Origin: Pantoea agglomerans
GTDB taxonomy: Bacteria > Pseudomonadota > Gammaproteobacteria > Enterobacterales > Enterobacteriaceae
Assembly (NCBI RefSeq): GCF_021397715.1
Contig: NZ_CP090207.1
Coordinates: forward strand, 3,782,001 to 3,846,000
Reading direction: 5' to 3'
DNA length: 64,000 nt
The notes beneath the pieces are model-generated. The model did not search any database, was not told the DNA's origin, and saw only the letters and a program-made list of their open reading frames with translations. Shown here one piece after another: positions 1 through 13,217 of the stretch (positions within the stretch are counted from its first letter, which is position 1; every line of letters starts with the position of its first letter). Made by a program: the position numbers and the translations under genes.

Positions 1-1
1 C

Positions 2-595
2 CCGGAACTGATGATCCGCAAACAGGGCCACAGTTTCAGCTCCTGTCCGCTGGCCGGTTCGGCCCGCCGTGATGCCGACCCACAGCTGGACCAGGCGGCA
101 GGCGATAGCCTGATGCGCTCAGACAAAGATCGCCATGAGCATAAGCTGGTGACCGATGCGATGCGCAATACGCTGCAAGCGCGCAGCCGGGTGCTGTCGG
201 TGCCAGAGGTGCCGTCGCTGATCACCACCGCAACCCTATGGCATCTCGCCACCCTGATTGAGGGCGAGGTGCTCGACCCTCGTGAAAATGCGCTGTCGCT
301 GGCCTGTCTGCTTCATCCGACCCCCGCCCTGAGCGGCTTCCCGCATCAGCGCGCCCAACAGCTGATTCAGCAACTCGAACCGTTCGAACGTCAGCTGTTT
401 GGCGGCATTGTCGGCTGGTGCGACGATCAGGGCAATGGCGAATGGGTCGTGACCATTCGCTGCGGCACGGTGCATGGCCCGCGCGTGCGACTGTTTGCTG
501 GCGCTGGCATCGTAGCTGACTCACAACCCGAATCAGAATGGCGCGAAACCGGCGTCAAACTCGACACCATGCTTCGCGCTTTTGGACTGCAATAA
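2..595 (+). CDS. entC: isochorismate synthase, C-terminal part (truncated by window edge)
   Basis: This is the C-terminal ~197 residues of an EntC/MenF-type isochorismate synthase, which converts chorismate to isochorismate, the first step toward 2,3-dihydroxybenzoate. The frame is open at the left edge, so the N-terminal half lies outside. The stretch PLAGSARR, then conserved D/E-rich helices and the final [20 protein letters not shown] and [14 protein letters not shown] segments are the chorismate-binding-enzyme signature. The stop is 10 bases before the entE start, and entB, entA and entH follow, so this is the usual entCEBAH order. Identification is from motifs and context; only the missing N-terminus is unknown. 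Confidence 0.93.
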   Translation, partial: PELMIRKQGHSFSSCPLAGSARRDADPQLDQAAGDSLMRSDKDRHEHKLVTDAMRNTLQARSRVLSVPEVPSLITTATLWHLATLIEGEVLDPRENALSLACLLHPTPALSGFPHQRAQQLIQQLEPFERQLFGGIVGWCDDQGNGEWVVTIRCGTVHGPRVRLFAGAGIVADSQPESEWRETGVKLDTMLRAFGLQ

Positions 596-605
596 AGGAA
601 CCTGT

Positions 606-2222
606 ATGACCCTTTCCTACAGCCGCTGGCCTGACGATCTGGCCGCGCGTTACCGCGAAAAAGGTTACTGGCTGGATCTGCCGATGACCGACATCCTCGA
701 ACGCCACCAGCAGCGCGACAGCGTGGCGGTTATTGATGGCGATCGACAGCTCACTTACCGCCAGCTGGCCCGTTTAAGTGACAACCTGGCGGCGGCGTTG
801 CAGCGTCGTGGCCTGAAACCGGGTGATACCGCGCTGGTGCAACTCGGCAACGTGGCGGAGTTTTACCTGACGCTGTTTGCGCTGTTTAAAATTGGTGTTG
901 CGCCGGTTAACGCGCTGTTCAGTCATCAGCGTACTGAGCTGACGGCGTACGCCAGCCAGATTGCGCCCCGCCTGCTGATTGCCGATCGCAGCCACGCGCT
1001 GTTCGCCGATGAGGCGTTTATTGACCAGCTGTGCTGCGATCATAACGGGCTACAGCAGGTGATCCTGCGCGGCAACGGCCAGGCTGAAAACAGCCTTGAA
1101 GCGCTGCTGGCCGAACCGGCGGGTGATTTTGTCGCTACGCCGACTGCGGGCGATGAAGTGGCCTTTTTCCAGCTGTCAGGCGGCAGCACCGGCACGCCAA
1201 AACTGATCCCGCGCACCCATAACGATTACTATTACAGCATCCGCGAAAGTGATGTGATCTGTGGCGTGACCGCTGACACCCGTTATCTGATCGCCCTGCC
1301 CGCAGCGCATAATTTTCCAATGAGCTCTCCGGGCGCGCTGGGGGTGTTTTACGCAGGCGGACAGGTGATTCTGGCCGCCGATCCCAGCGCCACGCTCTGC
1401 TTCCCGCTGATTGAAAAGCATCAGGTGACCGATACCGGTCTGGTTCCGCCCGCCGTGAGTCTGTGGCTGCAGGCGATTCAGGAATGGGGCAGCAATGCCG
1501 CACTGGCATCGCTGCAACGCATTCAGGTTGGCGGCGCGAAGCTGGGCGAGACGCTGGCGGCGCGTATTCAGACCGAGATCGGCTGCAAGCTGCAGCAGGT
1601 GTTCGGCATGGCGGAAGGCCTGGTGAACTACACCCGCCTTGATGATGATGAAACCACCATTCTGACCACCCAGGGTCGCCCGATCTCGCCGGATGATGAA
1701 GTGTGGGTCGCCGATGAACAGGGTAATCCGCTGCCGACCGGTGCCATTGGTCGACTGATGACGCGCGGGCCTTATACCTTCCGCGGCTACTACAACAGCC
1801 CGGAACATAACGCCGCCAGCTTTGATCAACAGGGTTTTTACTGCTCCGGCGATCTGATTGAGATCACCCCGCAAGGTAACATCATCGTCCAGGGCCGGGA
1901 GAAAGATCAGATCAACCGCGGCGGCGAGAAGATCGCGGCAGAAGAGATCGAGAATCTGCTGCAACGTCATCCGGATGTGATCCACGCGGCGCTGGTGTCG
2001 ATGAACGATGAGCTGATGGGTGAGAAAAGCTGCGCCTTTATTGTGGCCCGTCAGCCGGTTAAACCGGTGGCGCTGCGTCGTCACCTGCGTGAATTAGGGG
2101 TAGCAGAATTCAAACTGCCCGACCGTATAACCTGCGTAGAAGCCCTGCCGCTGACCCACGTCGGCAAGGTGGATAAAAAACGTCTGCGCCAACAACTTGC
2201 CGATCAACAAGCGCAAGCCTGA
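606..2222 (+). CDS. entE: 2,3-dihydroxybenzoate-AMP ligase
   Basis: A 538-residue adenylate-forming enzyme that activates 2,3-dihydroxybenzoate with ATP and loads it on the aryl carrier domain of EntB during catechol siderophore synthesis. The ANL-family core motif [13 protein letters not shown], the [12 protein letters not shown] hinge and the C-terminal catalytic-lysine motif GKVDKKRL are all present, and the length matches EntE (about 536). The ATG at 606 is chosen over an upstream in-frame ATG at 582 because 582 lies inside entC and 606 has AAGGAA just upstream. It lies between entC and entB with short gaps, so it is cotranscribed. Fur control is expected for the operon, but the promoter lies outside the window. 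Confidence 0.96.
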   Translation: MTLSYSRWPDDLAARYREKGYWLDLPMTDILERHQQRDSVAVIDGDRQLTYRQLARLSDNLAAALQRRGLKPGDTALVQLGNVAEFYLTLFALFKIGVAPVNALFSHQRTELTAYASQIAPRLLIADRSHALFADEAFIDQLCCDHNGLQQVILRGNGQAENSLEALLAEPAGDFVATPTAGDEVAFFQLSGGSTGTPKLIPRTHNDYYYSIRESDVICGVTADTRYLIALPAAHNFPMSSPGALGVFYAGGQVILAADPSATLCFPLIEKHQVTDTGLVPPAVSLWLQAIQEWGSNAALASLQRIQVGGAKLGETLAARIQTEIGCKLQQVFGMAEGLVNYTRLDDDETTILTTQGRPISPDDEVWVADEQGNPLPTGAIGRLMTRGPYTFRGYYNSPEHNAASFDQQGFYCSGDLIEITPQGNIIVQGREKDQINRGGEKIAAEEIENLLQRHPDVIHAALVSMNDELMGEKSCAFIVARQPVKPVALRRHLRELGVAEFKLPDRITCVEALPLTHVGKVDKKRLRQQLADQQAQA

Positions 2223-2241
2223 TCTGTCCGGAGATTTTTCT

Positions 2242-3096
2242 ATGGCTATTCCAAAACTGACCTCTTATCCGCTGCCAGCCGCCACTGAGTTGCCGACCAA
2301 CAAGGTAAAATGGGCGCTGGAGTCCGGTCGCGCCGCGCTGCTGATCCACGATATGCAGCGTTATTTCCTGAATTTCTGGGGCGAAAACAGCCCGCTGGTG
2401 GAGCAGGTGGTCGACAATATTGCCCGCCTGCGTCGTTACTGCAAAGCACAAGGGATTCCGGTGTTCTACACCGCCCAGCCCAATGCGCAGAGCGATGAAG
2501 ATCGTGCGCTGCTCAACGATATGTGGGGACCAGGACTGAATAAGCATCCCGATCAGCAGAAGATCGTGGACGCGCTGGCACCGGATGCCGACGATCAGGT
2601 GCTGACCAAATGGCGCTACAGCGCCTTCCATCGCTCGCCGCTGGAGTCGATCCTGCAGGAGATGGGCCGCGATCAGCTGATTATCACCGGCGTTTATGCC
2701 CACATCGGCTGCCTGACCACCGCCACCGATGCGTTTATGCGCAACATTCAGCCGTTTATGGTGGCCGATGCGCTGGCGGATTTCAGCCGCGAAGAGCACA
2801 TGATGGCGCTGACCTACACCGCAGGCCGCAGTGGCAAAGTGGTGATGACCGCCGACCTGATGCCGCTGCCGCTGAGCAAAGACGATTTGCGGGCGCTGAT
2901 TCTGCCGCTGCTGGAAGATGATGACGTGCCGGAAGATGATGAAAACCTGATCGATTACGGTCTGGATTCGGTGCGGGTCATGGCGCTGGCGGCTCGCTGG
3001 CGTCAGGTGCACGGCGATATCGACTTTGTCAGCCTGGCCAAAAACCCAAGTATTGATGGCTGGTGGGCGCTGCTGTCACGGGAGCCTGCACAATGA
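2242..3096 (+). CDS. entB: isochorismatase / aryl carrier protein
   Basis: A bifunctional 284-residue protein. Residues 1 to about 205 form an isochorismatase that hydrolyses isochorismate to 2,3-dihydro-2,3-dihydroxybenzoate (motif LLIHDMQRYF near the start, then KWRYSAF and TGVYAHIGC). The last ~75 residues are an aryl carrier domain with the phosphopantetheine site DYGLDSVRV (Ser243). The ATG at 2242 follows a GGAG ribosome site and gives the usual MAIPKL start; an in-frame ATG at 2197 lies inside entE. It overlaps entA by an ATGA junction, so translation is probably coupled. It supplies both substrate and acyl carrier to EntE and the EntF synthetase, and EntF is not in this window. Confidence 0.96.
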   Translation: MAIPKLTSYPLPAATELPTNKVKWALESGRAALLIHDMQRYFLNFWGENSPLVEQVVDNIARLRRYCKAQGIPVFYTAQPNAQSDEDRALLNDMWGPGLNKHPDQQKIVDALAPDADDQVLTKWRYSAFHRSPLESILQEMGRDQLIITGVYAHIGCLTTATDAFMRNIQPFMVADALADFSREEHMMALTYTAGRSGKVVMTADLMPLPLSKDDLRALILPLLEDDDVPEDDENLIDYGLDSVRVMALAARWRQVHGDIDFVSLAKNPSIDGWWALLSREPAQ

Positions 3097-3851
3097 GCCA
3101 CGCATTCGACTTCAGCGGAAAAATTGTCTGGATAACCGGTGCCGGCCAGGGAATTGGTTATCATACCGCGCTGGCGTTTCATCAGGCGGGCGCGCAGGTT
3201 GAAGCCTTCGATCAACGTTTTCACGGCCACGACTACCCGTTTCCCTGTCATACGCTGGACGTCTCCGAGCCGGAGCAGGTGAAAACCCTTTGCCAGCGTT
3301 TGCTGGCGGTTCAGCCGCGCATTGATGTGCTGGTTAACGCCGCCGGTATTCTGCGGATTGGTGCCACCGATGAGCTGTCGTTTACCGACTGGCAGGCCTG
3401 TCTTAACGTCAATGCCGGTGGCGCGTTTAACCTGTTCCAGCAGACCCTGCCAGTGTTCCGGCAGCAGCGGGCGGGCGCGATTGTCACCGTCGCCTCAAAC
3501 TCAGCGCACGCGCCGCGGATTGGCATGTCCGCCTACGGCGCATCAAAAGCGGCGCTGCGCAGCCTCTGCCTGACCGTGGGTCTGGAGATGGCGCCGTATG
3601 GCGTGCGCTGCAACATCGTCTCACCCGGCTCCACCGACACAGAGATGCAGCGCAGCCTGTGGCATACGCCGACCGGTGAGCAGGAGATGATCGCGGGCTT
3701 CCCGGATCAGTTTAAGCTCGGCATCCCGCTCGGAAAGATTGCGCAGCCGCAGGAAATTGCCGCCAGCGTGCTGTTTCTTGCCTCCGATCTCGCCAGCCAT
3801 GTGACCTTACAGGATATCGTGGTGGATGGCGGCGCAACGCTGGGAGCCTGA
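3093..3851 (+). CDS. entA: 2,3-dihydro-2,3-dihydroxybenzoate dehydrogenase
   Basis: A 252-residue short-chain dehydrogenase that oxidises 2,3-dihydro-2,3-dihydroxybenzoate to 2,3-dihydroxybenzoate with NAD+. It shows the Rossmann motif GAGQGIG near the N-terminus, the NAG-type motif NAAGIL, the catalytic YGASK with its upstream serine, and a C-terminal VVDGGATLG. The start at 3093 overlaps the entB stop (ATGA), and [10 protein letters not shown] is the normal family start; the frame stays open upstream to 3063 only because it reads through entB. entH follows after 2 bases. Length is close to the E. coli enzyme (248). Confidence 0.95.
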   Translation: MSHAFDFSGKIVWITGAGQGIGYHTALAFHQAGAQVEAFDQRFHGHDYPFPCHTLDVSEPEQVKTLCQRLLAVQPRIDVLVNAAGILRIGATDELSFTDWQACLNVNAGGAFNLFQQTLPVFRQQRAGAIVTVASNSAHAPRIGMSAYGASKAALRSLCLTVGLEMAPYGVRCNIVSPGSTDTEMQRSLWHTPTGEQEMIAGFPDQFKLGIPLGKIAQPQEIAASVLFLASDLASHVTLQDIVVDGGATLGA

Positions 3852-3853
3852 AG

Positions 3854-4273
3854 ATGTCAGCGATCTGGAAACGATCTATCGATCTTGCGGAGCTGAATGC
3901 GCTGGGTGAGAACTCGCTGGTGGCGCATCTGGGGATCATTTTTACCCTGATCGGTGATGATTATCTGGAAGCGACCATGCCGGTCGATGCCCGAACGCAT
4001 CAGCCTTTTGGCCTGCTGCACGGCGGCGCGTCGGTGGTACTGGCGGAATCGATGGGTTCAATTGCGGGCTATCTGGCAACAGAGGAAGGCAGCAGCGTGG
4101 TGGGCGTGGAAGTGAATGCCAGCCATCATCGTGCGGTATCAAGCGGTGTGGTGCGCGGGATTTGTCGTCCGTTACATCTGGGTAAGCGCAGCCAGAGCTG
4201 GCAGATAGAGATTCGTAATAGTCGGGATCAGTTGTGTTGCAGTGCCCGTCTGGGCGTGGCGGTGATGCGCTAA
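3854..4273 (+). CDS. entH: proofreading thioesterase of enterobactin synthesis
   Basis: A 139-residue hotdog-fold thioesterase. EntH-type enzymes release wrongly loaded acyl groups from the EntB aryl carrier domain and so keep the assembly line running. The signature [16 protein letters not shown], with the catalytic glutamate, sits near residues 55-70, followed by the [11 protein letters not shown] core strand. It is the last gene of the ent operon: the start is 2 bases after entA and a strong hairpin follows. Length matches the E. coli protein (137). The next gene, obgE, is convergent. Confidence 0.93.
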   Translation: MSAIWKRSIDLAELNALGENSLVAHLGIIFTLIGDDYLEATMPVDARTHQPFGLLHGGASVVLAESMGSIAGYLATEEGSSVVGVEVNASHHRAVSSGVVRGICRPLHLGKRSQSWQIEIRNSRDQLCCSARLGVAVMR

Positions 4274-4280
4274 CGCCGGT

Positions 4281-4317
4281 GTGATGCTCCCTTTTCAGCC
4301 CGAAAAGGGAGCATCAC
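4281..4317. terminator. bidirectional terminator between entH and obgE
   Basis: A perfect 16-bp inverted repeat (GTGATGCTCCCTTTTC and its complement) surrounds a 5-base loop. It lies between two convergent genes, entH (+) and obgE (-), so it can serve both. The internal A/T runs in the stem give a U-rich stretch in either direction, but there is no long trailing T-tract. Confidence 0.75.
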
Positions 4318-4351
4318 GCATCAGCTATTGTCTGCTGATGCGCACAGAGGG

Positions 4352-5527
<1,176 letters not shown>

Positions 5528-5694
5528 CTATCTCCGTCACACAATCGTCTGCAGCACTCTGCAAACGGGTCCGCCAGGGTCTTCTGCGCTGACCAGCGGC
5601 GGATAAATCAGGATTGGCTTTCGCCAGTGCGTACATAAAGTGTACAGCAAACTTTTGTGATGCGTCGCCTTTACGGCAACCGAGCGCAGAATGT

Positions 5695-5720
5695 AAAAAG
5701 CCCCGCAGCAGTTGCGGGGC
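5695..5720 (-). terminator. terminator after rpmA
   Basis: GCCCCGCA and its complement pair around a 5-base loop, and the minus strand continues with a run of five T. It separates the rplU-rpmA operon from obgE, which in E. coli lies in the same cluster behind yhbE. Confidence 0.8.
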
Positions 5721-5766
5721 CTTTAATTCGTGCGTTCAGACGTTAAACGTCTGCGTCACGACAACC

Positions 5767-6027
<261 letters not shown>

Positions 6028-6039
6028 TCAGATCTCCTC

Positions 6040-6378
<339 letters not shown>

Positions 6379-6607
6379 TTAGTTCATCAGGCGGCGCGCT
6401 AAATATTCACAATAGGGCGCGAATTCTACGCAAAACTCCAGGAGAAGACAAGAGCACTTTGCACTCTCTTGCAGAAAAAAAACACAGGCTGAACGCAAAC
6501 GTTCCTCAACCAGAAAATTCAAGTACAATCAGTAACAGATTACCTGAACGCTGGCTGGGTAAAAGCACTTACCATGGCAGAGAAACGAGTCATAGCTGAA
6601 AAGACGA

Positions 6608-7579
6608 ATGAACTTAGAACAGATTAATGAATTAACCGCACAGGATATGGCTGCCGTTAACCAGACCATCCTCGACCAGCTGAATTCAGATGTCTCGCTC
6701 ATCAACCAGTTGGGCTATTACATCATCAGTGGTGGGGGCAAGCGTATCCGCCCCATGATCGCCGTGCTTTCCGCACGCGCCATGGGTTACAAGGGCGATC
6801 TGCACGTCACCAATGCGGCGCTAATCGAATTTATCCATACCGCCACGCTGTTGCATGACGATGTGGTGGATGAATCCGATATGCGTCGTGGCAAAGCGAC
6901 CGCCAATGCGGCGTTCGGCAATGCGGCGAGCGTGCTGGTCGGTGATTTTATTTATACCCGTGCTTTCCAGATGATGACCAGCATGGGCTCATTGCGCATT
7001 CTGGCGCTGATGTCGGAAGCGGTGAACGTGATCGCGGAAGGCGAAGTCCTGCAGCTGATGAACGTGAACGATCCGGACATCACCGAAGAGAGCTACATGC
7101 GGGTAATTTACAGTAAAACCGCGCGCCTGTTCGAAGCCGCCTCACAGGCCTCTGCGATTCTGGCTGAGGCGACGCCTGAAGAAGAGAAAGCGCTGCAGGA
7201 TTATGGGCGCTATCTGGGCACGGCTTTCCAGTTAATTGACGATTTACTGGATTACAGCGCCGACGGTGAAACGCTGGGTAAGAATACCGGCGATGACCTG
7301 AGCGAAGGGAAACCGACGCTGCCGCTGCTGCATGCCATGCAGCATGGCTCGCCCGATCAGGCAAAGATGATCAGAGAAGCGATTGAACAAGGCAATGGCC
7401 GGCATCTGCTGGAACCGGTGCTGGAAGCAATGAATCAGTGTGGTTCGCTGGAATGGACGCGCAAGCGCGCGGAACAGGAAGCGGATAAAGCGATTGCAGC
7501 CCTGAAAATTCTGCCGGAAACGCCGTGGCGCAGCGCGCTGGAATCACTGGCGCATATGTCTGTTCAGCGCGATTTTTAA
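6608..7579 (+). CDS. ispB: octaprenyl diphosphate synthase
   Basis: A 323-residue trans-prenyltransferase that elongates farnesyl diphosphate to the C40 side chain used for ubiquinone and menaquinone. Both aspartate-rich motifs are intact: DDVVDESD at about 84-91 and DDLLDYSAD in the second half. The GGGKRIRP motif near residue 42 binds isopentenyl diphosphate. Length and start match E. coli IspB exactly. It is divergent from rplU and followed by its own terminator, so probably monocistronic. Confidence 0.97.
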   Translation: MNLEQINELTAQDMAAVNQTILDQLNSDVSLINQLGYYIISGGGKRIRPMIAVLSARAMGYKGDLHVTNAALIEFIHTATLLHDDVVDESDMRRGKATANAAFGNAASVLVGDFIYTRAFQMMTSMGSLRILALMSEAVNVIAEGEVLQLMNVNDPDITEESYMRVIYSKTARLFEAASQASAILAEATPEEEKALQDYGRYLGTAFQLIDDLLDYSADGETLGKNTGDDLSEGKPTLPLLHAMQHGSPDQAKMIREAIEQGNGRHLLEPVLEAMNQCGSLEWTRKRAEQEADKAIAALKILPETPWRSALESLAHMSVQRDF

Positions 7580-7585
7580 CCCCTG

Positions 7586-7611
7586 ACGGAGCCAGCTCTG
7601 GCTCCGTTTTG
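7586..7611 (+). terminator. terminator after ispB
   Basis: ACGGAGCCA pairs with TGGCTCCGT around a short loop and is followed directly by TTTGTTT. It lies 7 bases after the ispB stop. Confidence 0.82.
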
Positions 7612-7819
7612 TTTATCTGCCTCACTTCCTTCTCCCCTGTTTCTGTTGTTGCATCGCTTTTGCGTGGGTTCACGCAGATCTGGATTAAGATCCAAATTTT
7701 ACTGGAAACATACGGAACCTATTTGCTATAAAAACCGTCAACTTTCCAGATAATACTGAAAAAAGGAAAGTCAGCGCCCGCCTGGGTGACGCAATAACAA
7801 GGACAAGGAGAACAGGTTT

Positions 7820-8113
7820 ATGCAGAAAAGGATTGAGGACTGGCATCCCGCCGATATTATCGCCGCCTTGCACAAACGCGGTACCACGCTGGCCGCTCTG
7901 TCACGGGCGGCAGGCCTGAGTTCATCAACGCTGGCGAATGCACTGTCGCGGCCCTGGCCCAAAGGTGAATGGCTGATCGCGGAGGCGATCAAGGTACATC
8001 CTTCGGAGATCTGGCCCAGCCGCTACTACGATCCCGATACACACTGCCTGCTGGATCGTAAGCAGCGGATTCGATCCTCGCTCGATCAACCCGATGACCA
8101 CAACGATCTCTAG
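7820..8113 (+). CDS. sfsB: Ner-like DNA-binding regulator SfsB/Nlp
   Basis: A 97-residue protein of the Mu Ner / Nlp family. The helix-turn-helix spans roughly residues 20-45 (TTLAALSRAAGLSSSTLANA) and is followed by the conserved PWPKGE...IAEAIKVHPSEIWPSRY block. In E. coli SfsB is a small activator-type DNA-binding protein tied to maltose metabolism; its targets here are not visible. AAGGAG precedes the ATG. It lies between ispB and convergent murA, as in E. coli. Confidence 0.92.
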   Translation: MQKRIEDWHPADIIAALHKRGTTLAALSRAAGLSSSTLANALSRPWPKGEWLIAEAIKVHPSEIWPSRYYDPDTHCLLDRKQRIRSSLDQPDDHNDL

Positions 8114-8134
8114 CCTTCACCCGGCAAAAAAAAA

Positions 8135-8160
8135 CCAGCCCTGTTATGGGGCTGGCTCTT
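8135..8160. terminator. bidirectional terminator between sfsB and murA
   Basis: CCAGCCC pairs with GGGCTGG around a short loop. A-rich sequence lies on the left and CTCTTTT on the right, so it can end both sfsB (+) and murA (-) transcripts. Confidence 0.75.
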
Positions 8161-8180
8161 TTCCGGACCGTTCAGCAGAC

Positions 8181-9458
<1,278 letters not shown>

Positions 9459-9510
9459 TTAACTAGCTAAAGGTCGGACTCGCGCACGGCGAGTTCACCA
9501 GGCTGACGGA

Positions 9511-9768
9511 TCAGAAACCGTTGAGTTTACGGTCACGCGCCCATTCAGCGGGAGTATAGGTTTTGATGGAGACAGCATGAATGCGGTTATCCGCGATGAA
9601 TTCCATCAGCGGCGCGTAAACAGCCTGCTGCTTCTTAACGCGGCTCAGCTCACCAAACAGTTCGCCTACGGCGATCACCTGAAAATGGCTGCCATCATTG
9701 CTCATCACATGCACTTCATCTAAAGGCAATGCTGCCATCAGCACGGCCTGAATTTCACTGTTTTCCAT
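9511..9768 (-). CDS. ibaG: BolA-family protein IbaG
   Basis: An 85-residue BolA/IbaG protein. This family partners monothiol glutaredoxins in Fe-S cluster and acid-stress biology. The core is [24 protein letters not shown] followed by the C-terminal [23 protein letters not shown], with the conserved histidine. MENSEIQ at 9768 is chosen as start because it matches the usual family N-terminus; an upstream in-frame ATG at 9783 adds only MKLSA. It precedes murA on the minus strand. Upstream, mlaB is separated from it by a terminator, so ibaG-murA probably has its own promoter. Confidence 0.93.
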   Translation of the reverse strand: MENSEIQAVLMAALPLDEVHVMSNDGSHFQVIAVGELFGELSRVKKQQAVYAPLMEFIADNRIHAVSIKTYTPAEWARDRKLNGF

Positions 9769-9835
9769 TGCGCTTAACTTCACCTGATAATAATAAGGGG
9801 GACATCTTAGAGGAAAGCGGCTGACTCTTAAATAC

Positions 9836-9863
9836 GCAAAAGCCCCTGTGTAAAACAGGGGCT
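9836..9863 (-). terminator. terminator after mlaB
   Basis: AGCCCCTGT pairs with ACAGGGGCT around GTAAA, and the minus strand continues with a TTTT run. It ends the mla operon before ibaG. Confidence 0.8.
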
Positions 9864-9881
9864 TAGCATAACAACCGGAAA

Positions 9882-10187
9882 TCAGGCGCTTTTATCCGCA
9901 GAAACAATAATCTGTTGCAGATTGTAAAGGGTAATCAGCGACTGCAGTTTGTCGCTGATACCGGCAAACCTTGGGGTAATGCCCTGCGCCCGGGCGATTT
10001 CACGCAGATGCACCAGCAGGGCTAATCCGGAAGAGTCGACCCGCTCCAGCGCCGCGACGTCAATAATATCCACGTCTTTGATCAGCGTGTCACGCTGCTG
10101 CCACAGGCTCAGCAGCGTATCGCGGTCCAGCTCACCTTTCAGTGACAGTGTGCTGGCTTCACGCTGCCAGCTTAACGATTCGCGCAT
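9882..10187 (-). CDS. mlaB: Mla transporter cytoplasmic STAS subunit
   Basis: A 101-residue STAS-domain protein that binds the MlaF ATPase in the cytoplasm and supports assembly and activity of the MlaFEDB complex. The STAS signature [16 protein letters not shown] is visible near residues 46-61, where a serine occupies the position equivalent to the functional hydroxyl residue. It overlaps mlaC by one base (TAATG-type junction), so the two are translationally coupled. It is the last gene of mlaFEDCB. Confidence 0.94.
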   Translation of the reverse strand: MRESLSWQREASTLSLKGELDRDTLLSLWQQRDTLIKDVDIIDVAALERVDSSGLALLVHLREIARAQGITPRFAGISDKLQSLITLYNLQQIIVSADKSA

Positions 10188-10822
10188 TATTGCTGTTTAT
10201 CCAGCGTGATCGGCTGCGCGGCGGAGGATTTCAGCTGCGCCGTCAGGCCGTCGATCCCTTTAGTGCGTAACAGATCGCTCCACTCATTTTGTTTGGTGGT
10301 GATCATGCTGACGCCTTCGGCGATCATGTCATACGCCTGCCAGTTGCCGCTCTGGCTGTTCTTACGCCACTGAAAATCGAGGCGAACCGGCGGACGGCCA
10401 TTCGGATCGATAATTGAGACGCGAATCGCGATAATTTTCGCATCGCCTAGCGGCTGCTCAGGCTGAATCTGATAGGTCTGACCGTGATAGAGCGCCAGGG
10501 CCTGGCCGTAAGCCTGTGCCAGATAGTCACCGAACGCGCTGAAATAGGCTTCGCGCTGCGCAGGTGTTGAGTCACGGTAGTAGCGTCCCAGCACCAGAGC
10601 ACCGGCATATTTAATCTGCACATACGGCAGCAGTTCCTGACGCACAATCTCACGCAGGTAATTCGGGTCCTGCTTGATTTTCGGCTGCTCATTTTTAAGA
10701 CGGGTAAAGGTCTTCTGCGCCGCTTCGTTCATCAGTTTGTAGGGATTGCTCTGATCGGCCGCATTCGCCGTCAATGGCACTGCCACGACCAGCATGGCAA
10801 TCATCAGTAAACGTTTAAACAT
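10187..10822 (-). CDS. mlaC: periplasmic phospholipid-binding protein
   Basis: A 211-residue protein with a cleavable signal peptide ([21 protein letters not shown]) and an MlaC/Ttg2D domain. It shuttles phospholipids across the periplasm between the outer-membrane MlaA-OmpC complex and the inner-membrane MlaFEDB complex. The body shows the typical [15 protein letters not shown] and [11 protein letters not shown] segments. It starts 15 bases after mlaD. Length matches E. coli MlaC (211). Confidence 0.96.
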   Translation of the reverse strand: MFKRLLMIAMLVVAVPLTANAADQSNPYKLMNEAAQKTFTRLKNEQPKIKQDPNYLREIVRQELLPYVQIKYAGALVLGRYYRDSTPAQREAYFSAFGDYLAQAYGQALALYHGQTYQIQPEQPLGDAKIIAIRVSIIDPNGRPPVRLDFQWRKNSQSGNWQAYDMIAEGVSMITTKQNEWSDLLRTKGIDGLTAQLKSSAAQPITLDKQQ

Positions 10823-10837
10823 ATATACCCTCTTGTT

Positions 10838-11383
10838 TTAAGGTTGAGCCGGTGCCGCAGGGGCAGCGTTGCTGTCCTCCTGCGCATCCTTACTGTCATT
10901 ATTCTGTTTATTATCGCCGCTCTTGTAGAGGAACTGACCAATCAGGTCTTCCAGTACCATCGCCGACTTGGTATCACGTAAGGTGTCGCCATCTTTCAGC
11001 ATTGCCGATCCCAGCTCGGGATCGTCAAAACCTAAGTTTAGCGCCAGAAATTGTTCGCCCAGCAATCCCTGGGTGCGGATCGCCAGCGAACTGGTGTCTG
11101 AAATCTTATTGGCGTACTGATCGCTGATCTCCATAGTGACGCGTGGCAGCAGCGTTTTTGGCTCCAGCTCAATGTCGGTCACCCGGCCAATCACCACGCC
11201 GCCAATTTTTACCGGCGAACTGGCTTTCAGGCCGCCAATATTGTCAAAGGTGGCGTAGAGCTTCCACGTCGGTTCCGTGCCCATCGACTTCAAATCGGCG
11301 ACGCGCAGCGCGAGAAACAGCGCTGCCAGTAACGCCATAATCATGAAAATGCCAACCCAGATTTCGCTTTTTTTGCTTTGCAT
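10838..11383 (-). CDS. mlaD: Mla MCE-domain subunit
   Basis: A 181-residue inner-membrane-anchored protein with one N-terminal transmembrane helix (about residues 8-26) and a periplasmic MCE domain (about 38-115). The family forms a hexameric ring above MlaE that receives or delivers phospholipid. The VKIGGVVIGRVTDIEL motif marks the MCE core, and a hydrophilic Asn/Ala-rich tail follows. MQSKKSEIW at 11383 is preferred over the ATG at 11398 because it matches the family and overlaps mlaE less. In E. coli the tail is similarly low-complexity. Confidence 0.95.
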   Translation of the reverse strand: MQSKKSEIWVGIFMIMALLAALFLALRVADLKSMGTEPTWKLYATFDNIGGLKASSPVKIGGVVIGRVTDIELEPKTLLPRVTMEISDQYANKISDTSSLAIRTQGLLGEQFLALNLGFDDPELGSAMLKDGDTLRDTKSAMVLEDLIGQFLYKSGDNKQNNDSKDAQEDSNAAPAAPAQP

Positions 11384-11387
11384 TGCA

Positions 11388-12170
11388 TCAGTTCCCAAAC
11401 ATCAGTGCTGTCAGCACAAAATCCAATCCGAGCACCGCCAGTGACGCGTGCACCACGGTACGCGTCGTCGCGCGACTGATCCCTTCAGAAGTTGGAATCG
11501 CATCGTAGCCGTTAAACAGCGCAATCCACGTTACGGTAACGGCAAATACCGCGCTTTTAATCAGGCAGTTCACTACATCGGAACGAAAATCAACGGCATT
11601 CTGCATCGCCGACCAGAAGAAACCGGGATCGATCCCTTTCCAGCTCACGCCGACCAGCGCTCCGCCAGCGATACCCACCGCGGTAAAAATCAGCGCCAGC
11701 AACGGCATGCTGATAAACCCCGCCCAGAAGCGCGGCGATACCACCCGGCGTAACGGGTCAACCGCCATCATCTCCATGCTGGAGAGCTGTTCGGTCGCTT
11801 TCATCAGGCCGATTTCGGCGGTCAGTGCGGAGCCTGCCCGTCCGGCGAACAACAGCGCGGTCACTACCGGCCCCAGTTCGCGCAGCAACGACAGCGCCAC
11901 CAGCATACCCAGACTGGTTTCAGCCCCGTAAGTGGTTAAGACCAGATACCCCTGAAGGCCAAGCACCATGCCGATAAACAGACCGGAAACCACGATGATC
12001 AGCAGCGACAGCACGCCGACGCTATACAGTTGTTTAATCAGTAGCGGCGTGTGTCTGCGGAACGCTGGTTTGCCGACCAGCGCATGAAACAGCATGAGTC
12101 CTGCGCGTCCAAAACTGGCGCACGTTTCAATTCCCTGACGACCTAATGCCGCCAGCGCCTTCAACACCAT
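11388..12170 (-). CDS. mlaE: Mla transporter permease
   Basis: A 260-residue MlaE/YrbE-type permease with several hydrophobic helices. The conserved [21 protein letters not shown] cytoplasmic segment couples to the ATPase. Two copies form the membrane core of the phospholipid transporter with MlaF, MlaD and MlaB. It lies 4 bases downstream of mlaF and just upstream of mlaD within one operon. Length matches the E. coli protein (260). Confidence 0.97.
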   Translation of the reverse strand: MVLKALAALGRQGIETCASFGRAGLMLFHALVGKPAFRRHTPLLIKQLYSVGVLSLLIIVVSGLFIGMVLGLQGYLVLTTYGAETSLGMLVALSLLRELGPVVTALLFAGRAGSALTAEIGLMKATEQLSSMEMMAVDPLRRVVSPRFWAGFISMPLLALIFTAVGIAGGALVGVSWKGIDPGFFWSAMQNAVDFRSDVVNCLIKSAVFAVTVTWIALFNGYDAIPTSEGISRATTRTVVHASLAVLGLDFVLTALMFGN

Positions 12171-12174
12171 CAGT

Positions 12175-12990
12175 TTAGTTACTCCCTGAGCCGGTTAAAT
12201 CCGCGAGATAGTCGCCGGCAGGAAAACGGAATGGAACCGGACCATCCGCTTCTCCATCAATAAACTGGCGGACACGCGGATCGTTGTTTTCTCGCAGTTC
12301 CGGCGTGGTGCCGTGTGCGATAATTTTCTGTCCGGCCACGATATAGGCGTAGTCCGCAATACTTAATACTTCCGGTACGTCGTGCGACACCACAATACAG
12401 GTCAGCCCCAGCGCGTGGTTAAGTTCATCAATCAGTTTAACCAGCACGCCCATGGTAATCGGGTCCTGTCCGACAAAGGGTTCGTCGAACATAATCAGTT
12501 CTGGTTCCAGTGCTATAGCGCGTGCCAGCGCCACGCGACGCGCCATCCCGCCCGACAGCTCAGCCGGTTTCAGCTGCGCCGCGCCGCGCAGGCCGACCGC
12601 TTCCAGCTTCATTAATACCGTGCTGTGCAGTAACGGGGCTGGCAGTTGGGTGTGTTCACGCAGCGGCCAGGCAACATTTTCATACACCGTTAAGTCAGTA
12701 AACAGCGCGCCAGACTGGAACAGCATGCTCATTTTTTTACGCGCTTCATACAACTTAGCGCGTGATAGTGACGGGATGTTTTCGCCACGAAAAAAGATTT
12801 CGCCGCGGGTCGGCTGAAGCTGACCCCCAATCAAGCGTAGCAGAGTGGTTTTGCCGATCCCGGAGGGTCCCATTATCGCCGTCACCTTGCCTTTCGGTAC
12901 GGTCAGCGAAATGTCATCGAAGATTTGGCGATCTCCGCGCGCGAAACTCACGCCACGAACCTCAACCAGATTCGTCTGCTGCTGGATCAT
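12175..12990 (-). CDS. mlaF: Mla transporter ATPase
   Basis: A 271-residue ABC ATPase that drives the Mla phospholipid transporter. Walker [10 protein letters not shown] is at residues 41-49, the signature is ELSGGMARR, and Walker B is [12 protein letters not shown]. The C-terminal extension after about residue 240 is typical of MlaF and contacts the partner protomer. It is the first gene of mlaFEDCB, divergent from yrbG, and an AAGAGGT-type ribosome site precedes the ATG. Confidence 0.97.
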   Translation of the reverse strand: MIQQQTNLVEVRGVSFARGDRQIFDDISLTVPKGKVTAIMGPSGIGKTTLLRLIGGQLQPTRGEIFFRGENIPSLSRAKLYEARKKMSMLFQSGALFTDLTVYENVAWPLREHTQLPAPLLHSTVLMKLEAVGLRGAAQLKPAELSGGMARRVALARAIALEPELIMFDEPFVGQDPITMGVLVKLIDELNHALGLTCIVVSHDVPEVLSIADYAYIVAGQKIIAHGTTPELRENNDPRVRQFIDGEADGPVPFRFPAGDYLADLTGSGSN

Positions 12991-13217
12991 TATTACCTCT
13001 TGTAAGGATCGGGCGTAAACATGGGTTACGATGGTAGCCTGTTCGGTCCTGATTCACGATAGCTTTACAGAAACTTATCGGTAAGATTTGGCGAAAACGG
13101 CCATTAAATTTACTTTTGCCTTTCAGACGGTCAAAATCAGCGCCTGATTCATCGCACAGAACCTGAAACCCGTCAGATAAGGCGTGCCGGCCTGGGGTTT
13201 TTACGCAAGGATTTTTC

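Noticed and set aside
1176..3012. Two ~300-codon minus-strand frames opposite entE and entB
   Set aside because: Mirror-frame artefacts of strongly biased codons; the plus-strand genes are certain.
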